DNA from: an uncultured Ilumatobacter sp.
GTDB lineage: Bacteria; Actinomycetota; Acidimicrobiia; Acidimicrobiales; Ilumatobacteraceae
Length of the DNA: 64,000 nucleotides
Assembly (NCBI GenBank): GCA_937905835.1
Contig: CALCXK010000042.1
Location: forward strand, 1 to 64,000
Reading direction: 5' to 3'
Shown here piece by piece: positions 8,514 to 16,434 of this stretch. Numbering within the stretch: position 1 is the stretch's first letter; each line of letters starts with the position of its first letter. The translations under genes and the position numbers were made by a program. Under the pieces are notes generated by a model, which saw nothing but the letters and a program-made list of their open reading frames with translations, made no database searches and had not been told where the DNA came from.

Positions 8514-9238
8514 GAAATGCTCGCTGGCTTGTGCCCGTACAGCACGATGCTCTTGCCGAGTACGGGCGAGAGCACCTTCTCGGCAATTTTCGTCGAGGTG
8601 GGCTGCGTCATGATGTCCCACTCGAGGAATTTGCGGTACTTCGCGACCATCGGATGCTCGTTGTTGGTCGGGCCAACCGCACATTTCAGCCACCAGTACG
8701 GCGAGTGCAATGCATGGGCGCGATGCGTGCCCCGCGGATCAAGACCGGCGGTGATCAGTTTTGCCTTCAACTCAGTGGCGGAGTAGATCCGTACGTGGCC
8801 GCCGACGCTGATTGGAGCGTGGTATTCCTTGCTCAGCATCCAGTTGATCTTCTCGGGCAACCAGGCAGGGACTGTCGCTGCAAACATGCCGCCGGGCTTC
8901 AGGACGCGAACCATCTCGGATATCGCTGCCACGTCGTCTTGAATGTGCTCGAGCACTTCGGAGGTGATGACGACGTCGAAAGCGCCGTCGTCGAACGGCA
9001 GCTTCGTGGCATCGCCGCGCAGCACGCCCTTGAAGCGGTCGATGTCGATTTCGCCGGCATCGACCATGGCGCCGAGGATGGCGCGTGTCTGCACCACTTC
9101 GTCTTCGGCGTAGTCGAGTGCCACCACATCGGCACCGCGTCGTGCGCACTCGAAGACGTGACGGCCGAAACCGGCGCCGACGTCGAGGACTTTGTTGCCG
9201 GGCACAAGGCCGAGCTTGTCGAATTTGATCGTCAACAT
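8510..9238 (-). CDS. Class I SAM-dependent methyltransferase
   Basis: 242 residues from MLTIKFDKLGLVPGNKVLDV at 9238. Motif I is VLDVGAGFGRHVFE, the acidic end of strand 2 is VVALDYAEDE, motif II is AFDVVITSEVLEHI and motif III is LKPGGMFAAT. The C-terminal part carries HVRIYSATELKAKLITAGL, usual in small-molecule O-methyltransferases of the UbiE/COQ5 type. The substrate is probably a sugar or lipid-linked intermediate made by the adjacent glycosyltransferase (inference). It is the second gene of a three-gene minus-strand operon. Confidence 0.85.
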   Translation of the reverse strand: MLTIKFDKLGLVPGNKVLDVGAGFGRHVFECARRGADVVALDYAEDEVVQTRAILGAMVDAGEIDIDRFKGVLRGDATKLPFDDGAFDVVITSEVLEHIQDDVAAISEMVRVLKPGGMFAATVPAWLPEKINWMLSKEYHAPISVGGHVRIYSATELKAKLITAGLDPRGTHRAHALHSPYWWLKCAVGPTNNEHPMVAKYRKFLEWDIMTQPTSTKIAEKVLSPVLGKSIVLYGHKPASIS

Positions 9239-9269
9239 GTGAAAGGGGTCGTCCTGTGATCCGGTTCGA

Positions 9270-10577
9270 TCAAATTCGGCCGTTGCGCTTGAGCTTGGCG
9301 ATGTTGGCCGGCATCGCGAGTACCTCGCGGTACTGCTCGACGGTCTGCTCGGCGCACAGACGCCAGGTCCACCGTTCGAGTACACGCTGACGGCCAGCCT
9401 CGCCGATACGGGCTCGGGCCTCGGGGTTATCGAGGCCACGCTTGAGTGCGTCGACGAGGCTGTCGACATCGCCAGCCTTGCAGGCGAAGACTGTTTCGCC
9501 GTCGGTGCCGGTCACTTCTGGAAGTGCGCCGCCGTCGGTGGCGACGAGTGGTGTGCCGGAGCACATCGCCTCGATCGCGGGGAGCGAGAAACCTTCGTAC
9601 AGTGATGGGACAACGGCGAGTTCGGCCTCGGAATACAGCTCGACGATTCGTTCGTCGGTCACGCCCGACACGAACTCGATGTGTGGCTTCAGGCCGAGAG
9701 ATTCGATGAGGTCCATCGAGTGGCCAGGACGGGGCTTGCCGATGATGGTCAGGGTGATCTCGCGCTCGGTGCGCAGCTTGGCCATGGCCTCGAGGAGGTA
9801 CGGCAAGCCCTTGAGCGCCACGTCAGCCGATGCCGTGGTGATCAGGTGGTTCGGGCGACGGGCGACACCCTCGAGCGGCTTGAACAGATCGGGGTCGACG
9901 CCCACCGGCACCAACCGCATGCGGTCTGTACTCACACCCATGTCGGTGTGGATGTCGTCGATCGAGTTCTGGCTGACCACGACGATGCGCGGCAGCTTCG
10001 ACGCGACCTTGCCTTGCATCTTTACGAACGAATACCAACGGCCGACCGACCATCGCTTGTAGCGACTCTTCGCGTGCTCCATCTCGAGCTTGCGATCCTT
10101 GGTGATGGGGTGGTGCAGCGTGACGATCGTGGGGATCTTCTCTTCGATCTTCAGGATCCCGTAGCCGAGGCACTGGTTGTCGTGGACCAGGTCGAACTCT
10201 GCGGCACGGGGGAGCAGGTTGCGTTTGGCCCGCGAGCTGAAGGCCATCGGCTCGGGGAAGACGCCGGTGAGGTATTGCGCCATCTCGAGCAGATCGTCAC
10301 GGTTCTTGATCTCCCAGAATCCGGGAACGCGGCCCGGGTAGTGATCGTTGAACGTGTCGAGGCTGGGGAGCTTGGTGAGCGGCACGCGCTCGTCGAGCAC
10401 CGGATAGGGCTGGCCGCCAAGCACTTCGATCGTGTGGCCGAGATCGGCCAATGCCTTCGTGAGGTGACGGGTATAGACGCCCTGCCCCCCGACGTGCGGC
10501 TTACCTCGGTATGTGAGGTAGGCGAGTTTCAGGGGCTCGCTCGGGTCCAGGAGCCGGTGGTTTCCCGCCGATGACAT
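9270..10577 (-). CDS. Glycosyltransferase family 4
   Basis: 435 residues, GT-B fold. The N-terminal glycine-rich loop is VGGQGVYTRHLTKALADLGH; the C-terminal domain has RMRLVPVGVDPDLFKP and the E-x7-E signature EGFSLPAIEAMCSGTPLVAT, which binds the donor nucleotide sugar. A retaining transfer from a nucleotide sugar is expected. It is the first gene of the operon, transcribed from a leaderless promoter (TAACGT, 7 nt before the ATG) whose -35 region is covered by a perfect palindrome. Confidence 0.9.
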   Translation of the reverse strand: MSSAGNHRLLDPSEPLKLAYLTYRGKPHVGGQGVYTRHLTKALADLGHTIEVLGGQPYPVLDERVPLTKLPSLDTFNDHYPGRVPGFWEIKNRDDLLEMAQYLTGVFPEPMAFSSRAKRNLLPRAAEFDLVHDNQCLGYGILKIEEKIPTIVTLHHPITKDRKLEMEHAKSRYKRWSVGRWYSFVKMQGKVASKLPRIVVVSQNSIDDIHTDMGVSTDRMRLVPVGVDPDLFKPLEGVARRPNHLITTASADVALKGLPYLLEAMAKLRTEREITLTIIGKPRPGHSMDLIESLGLKPHIEFVSGVTDERIVELYSEAELAVVPSLYEGFSLPAIEAMCSGTPLVATDGGALPEVTGTDGETVFACKAGDVDSLVDALKRGLDNPEARARIGEAGRQRVLERWTWRLCAEQTVEQYREVLAMPANIAKLKRNGRI

Positions 10578-10584
10578 TCAGTGG

Positions 10585-10590
10585 ACGTTA
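10585..10590 (-). promoter_or_regulatory. -10 box of the glycosyltransferase operon
   Basis: TAACGT on the minus strand, 7 nt before the ATG at 10577, no Shine-Dalgarno. Together with the palindrome 10 nt further upstream it defines a regulated leaderless promoter. Confidence 0.5.
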
Positions 10591-10600
10591 TCGGCGCCTT

Positions 10601-10616
10601 GTTACCGTCCGGTAAC
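10601..10616. promoter_or_regulatory. Perfect palindromic operator GTTACCG-N2-CGGTAAC
   Basis: Two 7-nt arms separated by 2 nt form a 16-bp perfect palindrome (GTTACCGTCCGGTAAC read on the plus strand). Symmetry and size match TetR/GntR-type operators, and it covers the expected -35 region of the glycosyltransferase promoter. The cognate regulator is not adjacent. Confidence 0.6.
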
Positions 10617-10664
10617 GGAGCGACCCGAAGTGACAACTGCGGTCGCCGCCCGACGTGTGCCCGG

Positions 10665-11549
10665 TCAGCAACTTGTTGCCCCTGCGTGGGCCGGGGATGA
10701 CCAGTTGATTGTCATGCTCCGTCGCAGCGGACGGCGAGCTGTGACGAGCCGCGGTCGCACATTGAAGGCGTCAGGCGGACCCGATTGGGCCTCGACGCAC
10801 GTTGCGTGAAGAGGCCCGTCAAACACCACCCAGTGATCGCAATCTGAACGCAGCGTGATGTCAGGGTGGGTCGGCTGATCGTAGTGCAGCGTGACCGGGG
10901 CGGTGTTGATGAAACAGTCGTCCCATGGGCTATCCGACGGTGCGACGAGCCGCCCGGTCGGTAGGCCGAGCGAATCGCGTTCGTACATGGCATCAGGGTG
11001 GAAGGTCAGCCGATCGGGCTTGTTCCACCACGGGTGCCAGCCGACCTCGGCGGGGACTGGGGCTCCATCAGGGCCAACGCTGACCGACAGTTCGCACCGA
11101 ATCTGGCCGTCGAAGACCTCGAGGCGCTGGCGTGCGATGCCGCCGAGCACCCAGCCAGAATGTGGCTGATCGAGCGGTGCACTCAGCTCGACCGAGGTTG
11201 CGGTCTGTTCGACGACGGTCCACGCCCGTGACATGACCGTTCCGTGCATCGCGTGCTGGCGACCTGGTGCGCCGTTGCCGCTGTCGTCTTGGTTGAGCTG
11301 CAGTTCGTGGTCGACGCCGAAGAACGTGAAGCGGCCGTCCCTGACCCTCCCGGCCCAGGGCGCCATTGGATAGGAGCCCCACGTGACCGATGTCGAGTCG
11401 CGACTTTCGATCGCGGGTGATGGGATTAACAGTTGGATGCCATCGAGGTCGATCTGCACGATCCGGCCGCCATTCGTGGCATCGATGGTCACGGTGGCGG
11501 TGCCACGAATGCCGGACAGCGTGAGCTCGATATCGTCGTTCACCCGCAT
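10665..11549 (-). CDS. Aldose 1-epimerase (galactose-mutarotase-like) protein
   Basis: 294 residues. GSYPMAPWAGRVRDGRF corresponds to the N-R region of mutarotases, followed by HAMHGTVMSRAW (H), EVGWHPWWNK (H-P-x-F/W) and a C-terminal VVFDGPLHATCVEAQSGPPD carrying the catalytic Glu. It would interconvert sugar anomers. A minus-strand TAGATT lies at 11551-11556; a GTG at 11543 sits 7 nt after it and may be the real leaderless start. It is 48 nt upstream of the glycosyltransferase promoter palindrome and may belong to the same carbohydrate theme. Confidence 0.85.
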   Translation of the reverse strand: MRVNDDIELTLSGIRGTATVTIDATNGGRIVQIDLDGIQLLIPSPAIESRDSTSVTWGSYPMAPWAGRVRDGRFTFFGVDHELQLNQDDSGNGAPGRQHAMHGTVMSRAWTVVEQTATSVELSAPLDQPHSGWVLGGIARQRLEVFDGQIRCELSVSVGPDGAPVPAEVGWHPWWNKPDRLTFHPDAMYERDSLGLPTGRLVAPSDSPWDDCFINTAPVTLHYDQPTHPDITLRSDCDHWVVFDGPLHATCVEAQSGPPDAFNVRPRLVTARRPLRRSMTINWSSPAHAGATSC

Positions 11550-11580
11550 GAATCTACGGTGGCGATGCCAAGCTGTGGCG

Positions 11581-12051
11581 ATGCGAGGACTAGTACAACG
11601 TGTCGGTCGGGCCGAGGTGCGAAGCCGCACGTCAGCTGATGACCCGTTTGAGTTGGCAGGGGCGATTGGGCCTGGTTTGTGTGTCTTCGTCGGGGTGACT
11701 CATGACGACACGCCTGATCACGCTGACCGTCTTGCCGCCAAGCTCTGGGGCCTTCGGATCCTCGACGACAGAGACGGTGTGATGAACCGTTCGCTGTCTG
11801 ATACTGCGGCGGCCAGGCAATCGGCCGAGGTGCTCGTTGTCAGCCAGTTCACGTTGTACGGCGATGCCCGCAAAGGTCGACGGCCAAGTTGGATCGGTGC
11901 AGCACGACCAGAACATGCCGAACCGTTGGTCGATCGCTTGGTCGCTCAACTCCGGGAGGCAGGCGCCACCGTCGAGACAGGGATCTTCCAAACCGAAATG
12001 GAAGTCGACCTGACCAACGACGGCCCCGTCACCCTGATGCTCGAAATTTGA
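11581..12051 (+). CDS. dtd: D-aminoacyl-tRNA deacylase
   Basis: 156 residues starting MRGLVQRVGRAEV, the canonical DTD beginning. The signature SQFTLYGDARKG and the C-terminal NDGPVTLMLEI (cis Gly-Pro motif) form the active site that removes D-amino acids, or glycine, from mischarged tRNA. The homodimeric cytosolic enzyme is full length. Its end overlaps the convergent acyl-CoA dehydrogenase by 23 nt. The start is the ATG at 11581; an open frame upstream is antisense to the epimerase. Confidence 0.95.
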   Translation: MRGLVQRVGRAEVRSRTSADDPFELAGAIGPGLCVFVGVTHDDTPDHADRLAAKLWGLRILDDRDGVMNRSLSDTAAARQSAEVLVVSQFTLYGDARKGRRPSWIGAARPEHAEPLVDRLVAQLREAGATVETGIFQTEMEVDLTNDGPVTLMLEI

Positions 12052-13924
12052 GCGGCAGTGCTGTTTGAGTGGCAGTGCTGTTTGAGAGGAAAGGTGAGAG
12101 GCCAACGGCAAACAGGTCGGCGGAGCCGGCCATCACGGTCACGGCGAGGCCTGCGGTCGCCGGCAGGATCTGCTCACCGAAGAATCGGGCGTTGACGATC
12201 TTGCCCTCGTAGAAGGCGCGGTCGGCGTGACCGAGTTCGTTGGCATCGAGGTGTGCCTTGGCAGCAAGCAACGCCTTGCCGCACAGCGCGCCGGCCAAAG
12301 TGGTACCGAGGAGGCGGGTGTACGGCGTTGCCCCGCCAAGCTTGTCCAAGACCGAGTCGGCACTGTTCAGCCAGTCACTGGCACGACGGGCGTCGCCGAA
12401 GCTTGCACTGAGCTGTGCGGCGAACGTGGATGTCGATGGGTCAGCTGCGAGGCGTGAAATCGTGTCGTCGAAGCTGTCGAGGAATGTGTTGACGGTCGAA
12501 CCGGCGTCGCCGCCGAGCTTGCGCATCACGAGGTCTTGCCCCTGGATGCCGTTCGTGCCCTCGTAGATTGCTGCGATCCGGATGTCACGCATGTACTGCG
12601 ACGCCCCGGTCTCTTCGACGTAGCCCATACCGCCAAAGATCTGCAGTGCCATCGACGTCAGCTCGTTGCCGACGTCGGCACCGATCGACTTCGACATGGG
12701 AATCAACAACGCGGCAAGGCGCGTCGACCATTCAGCGACCTCGGTATCGGTAGATCGCGAGCGATCGAGCATGGCGCCGTTGAAGTACATCAGATAACGC
12801 ATCGCATCGATCCAGGCGCGCTGGGTCATCAACATGCGTCGCACGTCCGGGTGCTCGATGATCGGGCTCTGCACGCCGCGCTCTGCGCCAGGGGCGGTGC
12901 CCTGGAGACGTTCGCGGGCGTAGGTGAGGCTGTGCTGGTAGGCCATCTCGGCCATCGACAGGCCCTGGAGGCCGACCGAGAGACGGGCGTTGTTCATCAT
13001 CGTGAACATGTTGGCCATGCCGGTGAACTCGTCGCCGACGAGCCAGCCGATGGCACCGTTTTCATCGACGTTATGCTTCTCGCCGAAGCTCAGCACGCAA
13101 GTGGGGGAGCCGTGGATACCGAGCTTGTGCTCGATTGATACCACTTCGACGTCGTTGCGCTCGCCGAGGGTGCCATCGTCGTTGGGCAGGTACTTCGGCA
13201 CGAGGAACATCGAGATACCTCGGGTGCCTGGCTTGGCATCGGGGGTGCGGGCGAGGACGAGGTGGATGATGTTGTCGGTGAGATCCTGCTCGCCGTGGGT
13301 GATCCAGATCTTCGTTCCGGTGATGGCATACGACCCGTCGCCCCGGTCAGTCGGGACGGCCTTGGTGGCGACGGCACCAACGTCTGATCCGGCCTGCGGC
13401 TCCGACAAGTTCATTGTGCCCGACCATTCGCCGGTCAACATCTTGGGCAGGTAGGTCGACTTCAACTCTGACGAACCGTGGTGCTGGAGCGCGTCGATCG
13501 AACCCTGGGTCAGCAGGTTGCACAGCGAAAGGGCCATGTTGCCCGACGTGAACATTTCCTGCACTGCGAGGGCGATGAGCCAAGGAAAGCCGCCGCCGCC
13601 GTAGTCAGGCTCAAACGGGATGGCATTGAAGCCGGAGTCGACGAGCTTTGAGTACGCGTCGCGGAAGGAGTCTGGCGTGGTGACGTACGCCCAGTCGTCG
13701 GACTCGTCGTTGCCGGCGTGCCACTGCGCGCCGATTTGATCGCCGTCGACGTTCGTCGGTGCGATGACCTCGGCAGCGAAGCGACCGACCTCGTCGAGCA
13801 CGGCGAACACCATGTCGGTCTCGACGTGTTTGAAGTCGTCTTGTTCCAGCAACCCGGGCAGGTCGCAGACGTCTTCGAGTACGAAGCGGATGTCGGTCAA
13901 TGGCGGGACGTATTCCGTCATCAC
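12029..13924 (-). CDS. FadE5-like acyl-CoA dehydrogenase with C-terminal domain
   Basis: 631 residues, the size of the long ACAD class (about 600) rather than the 380-residue type. FAD and substrate motifs appear in order: EWSGTMNLSEPQAGSDVG, ITGTKIWITHGEQ, the HKLGIHGSPTC loop and the C-terminal QIFGGMGYVEETGASQY, followed by the catalytic-base region IYEGTNGIQGQDLVMRKLGG. An extra C-terminal helical domain runs from about residue 490. It should dehydrogenate acyl-CoA at alpha-beta and pass electrons to EtfAB. The last residues are encoded by a 17-bp tandem duplication that also spans the dtd stop. Confidence 0.9.
   Translation of the reverse strand: MMTEYVPPLTDIRFVLEDVCDLPGLLEQDDFKHVETDMVFAVLDEVGRFAAEVIAPTNVDGDQIGAQWHAGNDESDDWAYVTTPDSFRDAYSKLVDSGFNAIPFEPDYGGGGFPWLIALAVQEMFTSGNMALSLCNLLTQGSIDALQHHGSSELKSTYLPKMLTGEWSGTMNLSEPQAGSDVGAVATKAVPTDRGDGSYAITGTKIWITHGEQDLTDNIIHLVLARTPDAKPGTRGISMFLVPKYLPNDDGTLGERNDVEVVSIEHKLGIHGSPTCVLSFGEKHNVDENGAIGWLVGDEFTGMANMFTMMNNARLSVGLQGLSMAEMAYQHSLTYARERLQGTAPGAERGVQSPIIEHPDVRRMLMTQRAWIDAMRYLMYFNGAMLDRSRSTDTEVAEWSTRLAALLIPMSKSIGADVGNELTSMALQIFGGMGYVEETGASQYMRDIRIAAIYEGTNGIQGQDLVMRKLGGDAGSTVNTFLDSFDDTISRLAADPSTSTFAAQLSASFGDARRASDWLNSADSVLDKLGGATPYTRLLGTTLAGALCGKALLAAKAHLDANELGHADRAFYEGKIVNARFFGEQILPATAGLAVTVMAGSADLFAVGLSPFLSNSTATQTALPLKFRASG
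12047..12086. repeat. 17-bp tandem duplication at converging gene ends
   Basis: TTTGAGCGGCAGTGCTG (12047-12063) is followed by TTTGAGTGGCAGTGCTG (12064-12080) and TTTGAG. It carries the dtd stop codon on the plus strand and encodes the last residues of the acyl-CoA dehydrogenase on the minus strand, so slippage here would change that protein's tail. Confidence 0.8.
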
Positions 13925-13997
13925 CCCATTGGATCAGGGCGCTGCGCTGGTCACAACGCCGGGGCACCCCGGGCCTCAGCTGGTGCCCCGGTCCATG

Positions 13998-14567
13998 TCA
14001 GGTCGGGAAGCCTGGGACACCGTCGTCGAGTTGTACGCCTGCGCTGTTCAGGAAGCCCGATACGAGACGGTAGAAACCTGCGACAACGAGTAGTTCCACC
14101 AGTTCGGGCTCAGTCCACCGGGTCGACAGCAACTCCCATGTCTCGTCGGAAACGCAATCGTGCTCTGCCAACTCGTCGGCCAATGTCAGGAGCGCTCGGT
14201 CATCACTGGACCAAGCGTGCTCGTCCGGGTCCTGTGTGATGGCGGCGATCTCGGCGTCGCTCAGGCCGACCCGCTGACCGATGACGGTGTGCTGACCGAA
14301 CTCGTACACGGCTTGGGCTTTCCAGCCGATCCGGAGGATGACAATCTCGCGCTCTCGGGGTGGCAGCAGCCCCTTGTTCAGCAAGAACCCGCCGAGGAGG
14401 TTGAACCGTTTGAGCAGTTTGGGGTGCCGGCCGAGGGCGCCGAAGATGTTGAGCGGGCTACCGTCGTGGGTGAGCGCGCCCTCGAGAATGGCCGTGAGTT
14501 CGGGGTCGACGTCGGGAGCACCGAGGTCGACGGGGGTGATGCGCGGCGTGGTCGGGCGATCGATCAT
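13998..14567 (-). CDS. Carboxymuconolactone decarboxylase family protein
   Basis: 189 residues from MIDRPTTPRITPVDLGA at 14567, with GGAGG-like sequence just upstream. The helices NIFGALGRHPKLLKRFN, REREIVILRIGWKAQAVYEF and the H-x3-GQRVGLSDAEI segment match the AhpD/CMD superfamily. The usual C-x2-C of AhpD is absent (YEFGQH instead), so it is not a peroxidase of that type. Role unknown; family members include detoxification and aromatic-acid proteins. 55 nt downstream of lnt on the same strand. Confidence 0.8.
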   Translation of the reverse strand: MIDRPTTPRITPVDLGAPDVDPELTAILEGALTHDGSPLNIFGALGRHPKLLKRFNLLGGFLLNKGLLPPREREIVILRIGWKAQAVYEFGQHTVIGQRVGLSDAEIAAITQDPDEHAWSSDDRALLTLADELAEHDCVSDETWELLSTRWTEPELVELLVVAGFYRLVSGFLNSAGVQLDDGVPGFPT

Positions 14568-14622
14568 CCCTCCATCATGGAGAACCTGGCCGACCGGGAG
14601 CGGATCGCAGCGATCCGCAGCT

Positions 14623-16266
14623 TCAGGTTGTTGCTTCGTCTGGCGCCACGTCGGACTGTTTGTGGAACTCGTCGTCGGTGCGGCGGCTGAACACCACCAC
14701 TGCCGCGAAGACGAGCCCGAACATCCAGATGAACGGGCCGTCACCGAGGCTGACGTACCAGGTGTTCCCTGTGCGGAGATCGACGGTGGCGTAGATGACG
14801 CGCTGTTCGCTGACCGATGTGCGCTGCAATACGTCGCCGTTGGCGTTGATGATCGCGGTGAAGCCCGTTGGCGCCGCCTGGACGACCCAGCGACCGGTTT
14901 CGATCGCCCGCAGACGGCTGGAGGCGACCTGCTGGGTCTGCACGATGGTGCCGCTGTAACTGGCGCCGTTCGTGGGGTTGAGGATGACGGTCGCCCCGTC
15001 GGTCACGCCTTCGCGGGCCCGTCCGCCGAAGAAGACCTCCCACGAGATGACGGTGGCCATACGCACGCTGTCGCGCTCGGCCGTCGCCGGCAGGTCGAGA
15101 TAGGCGCGTTCGGTCCCGGCGACGGCTTCGCCGACGACATCAACCGCACTCGTGATCTTCTCGAGCGAGCCGCGGAGTGGGACATATTCGCCGAACGGCA
15201 CGCGGCGAACCTTGTCGTAGCGGCTGCCGAGCTCACCGTTGGGCAAGACCATAATGTGTGCATTTGTGTAACGGCTCTGGCCGGCAGTGGTGGGGGCGTC
15301 TTCGGTGACGCCGACAGCAATCGGGGCACCCAGCCGGGCGGCCTCCGCAGCGAGCTGGTTACGGATGTCCGAATTTGAGAAGTCTTCGAAGATCTCGGTT
15401 GCCCGCCGATCGTTGACGTCGATCGTGTTCTCCGGCCAGAGGACGAGGTCGAGGTCGAGGTCGGTGGGGATCGTGGCAGTGGCATCGAGGTGTCGCTGGG
15501 TCACCAGTGACGACGGGACTTCGAGAGCCGACGTGCCCTGTTCACCGCCACCCTGGACCGCGGCCACATCGAGTGTGACGCCTGATGACCGGCCGGATGG
15601 CGCAATCAGCGACAGCGCGATCACGATCACTACACCGGCACGGCCGAGCAGGTTTGGCAGCACGGACCGGTCTCGTGCGACAAAGGCGGCGGGTAGGTTC
15701 CAGACCGCCGCCCGCCGATCGGCAAGCGCGAAACCGAGCTGGAACACGACCCATGTAATGAGGATCACTCCGCCAACACGTGCAATGCCAGACAGCGGCC
15801 CGGCGACCTGGGAGATACCGAGCGTTGCCAATGGAGCGCCGCCGAACGGAAATGAAAAACGCAGTGCCTCGACCAGTGTGTGGGCGGCCGGTCGGGCAAT
15901 GACCCGCCAAGGGCCCGTGGGTGCTGCCATTGCCGCGATCGCGTGAAACGAGCCGAAGATCAGGCCTGCTGCGAGATAGCCGGGAAGAGTGAGCTGGACC
16001 ATCCACCCCATGCCGAGGTACATCCAGCTGGCACCGAAAAACGCGCCAAGCCGGAGTCGCTCGCGACGAGTCGGTGTTGCTCCGAGGCTGATGTCGAAGA
16101 GCGTCACGCCGACGATCGCCAGCGGCCAGAAACCCCAGGGCGGAAGAGAAAAAGCGGTCAGCGCTCCGGCACCGAGCGCCAGTACTGGTTGGGCGAGCCG
16201 AACGTGCAGGCGGCGAGGCGCACTGTCGTCACACGGGGCGACACCAGGAATGTCAGGGCTCGTCAC
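14623..16266 (-). CDS. lnt: Apolipoprotein N-acyltransferase-like, catalytic Cys replaced by Ser
   Basis: 547 residues. Five or six N-terminal membrane segments (for example VLALGAGALTAFSLPPWGFW) lead to a periplasmic nitrilase domain and a final TM (GPFIWMFGLVFAAVVVF), the Lnt architecture. The catalytic Glu lies in VLWPENTID and the Lys in YDKVRRVPFGEYVP. Where the nucleophilic Cys of C-[YF]-E is expected, the sequence reads MATVISWEVFFGG: Ser408, codon TCG (plus-strand 15043-15045). Normal Lnt N-acylates the lipidated Cys of lipoproteins. This one may use Ser, have lost activity, or act otherwise. The start is GTG at 16266. Confidence 0.8.
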   Translation of the reverse strand: MTSPDIPGVAPCDDSAPRRLHVRLAQPVLALGAGALTAFSLPPWGFWPLAIVGVTLFDISLGATPTRRERLRLGAFFGASWMYLGMGWMVQLTLPGYLAAGLIFGSFHAIAAMAAPTGPWRVIARPAAHTLVEALRFSFPFGGAPLATLGISQVAGPLSGIARVGGVILITWVVFQLGFALADRRAAVWNLPAAFVARDRSVLPNLLGRAGVVIVIALSLIAPSGRSSGVTLDVAAVQGGGEQGTSALEVPSSLVTQRHLDATATIPTDLDLDLVLWPENTIDVNDRRATEIFEDFSNSDIRNQLAAEAARLGAPIAVGVTEDAPTTAGQSRYTNAHIMVLPNGELGSRYDKVRRVPFGEYVPLRGSLEKITSAVDVVGEAVAGTERAYLDLPATAERDSVRMATVISWEVFFGGRAREGVTDGATVILNPTNGASYSGTIVQTQQVASSRLRAIETGRWVVQAAPTGFTAIINANGDVLQRTSVSEQRVIYATVDLRTGNTWYVSLGDGPFIWMFGLVFAAVVVFSRRTDDEFHKQSDVAPDEATT

Positions 16267-16434
16267 GGCGACAACTCAACACTGTGCGGGCGGGAACACC
16301 AAATCGCTCGAGATCGCGAAGCAGCGCAAGTACTCGGAGAGCTCGAGGTTGGCGACGATCCGAGGCGCCGGCGCGGAGCACGGCAAAATGACGGGAGCGA
16401 ATTGCTACTCACGAGCGGACATCTCAATGCATCA

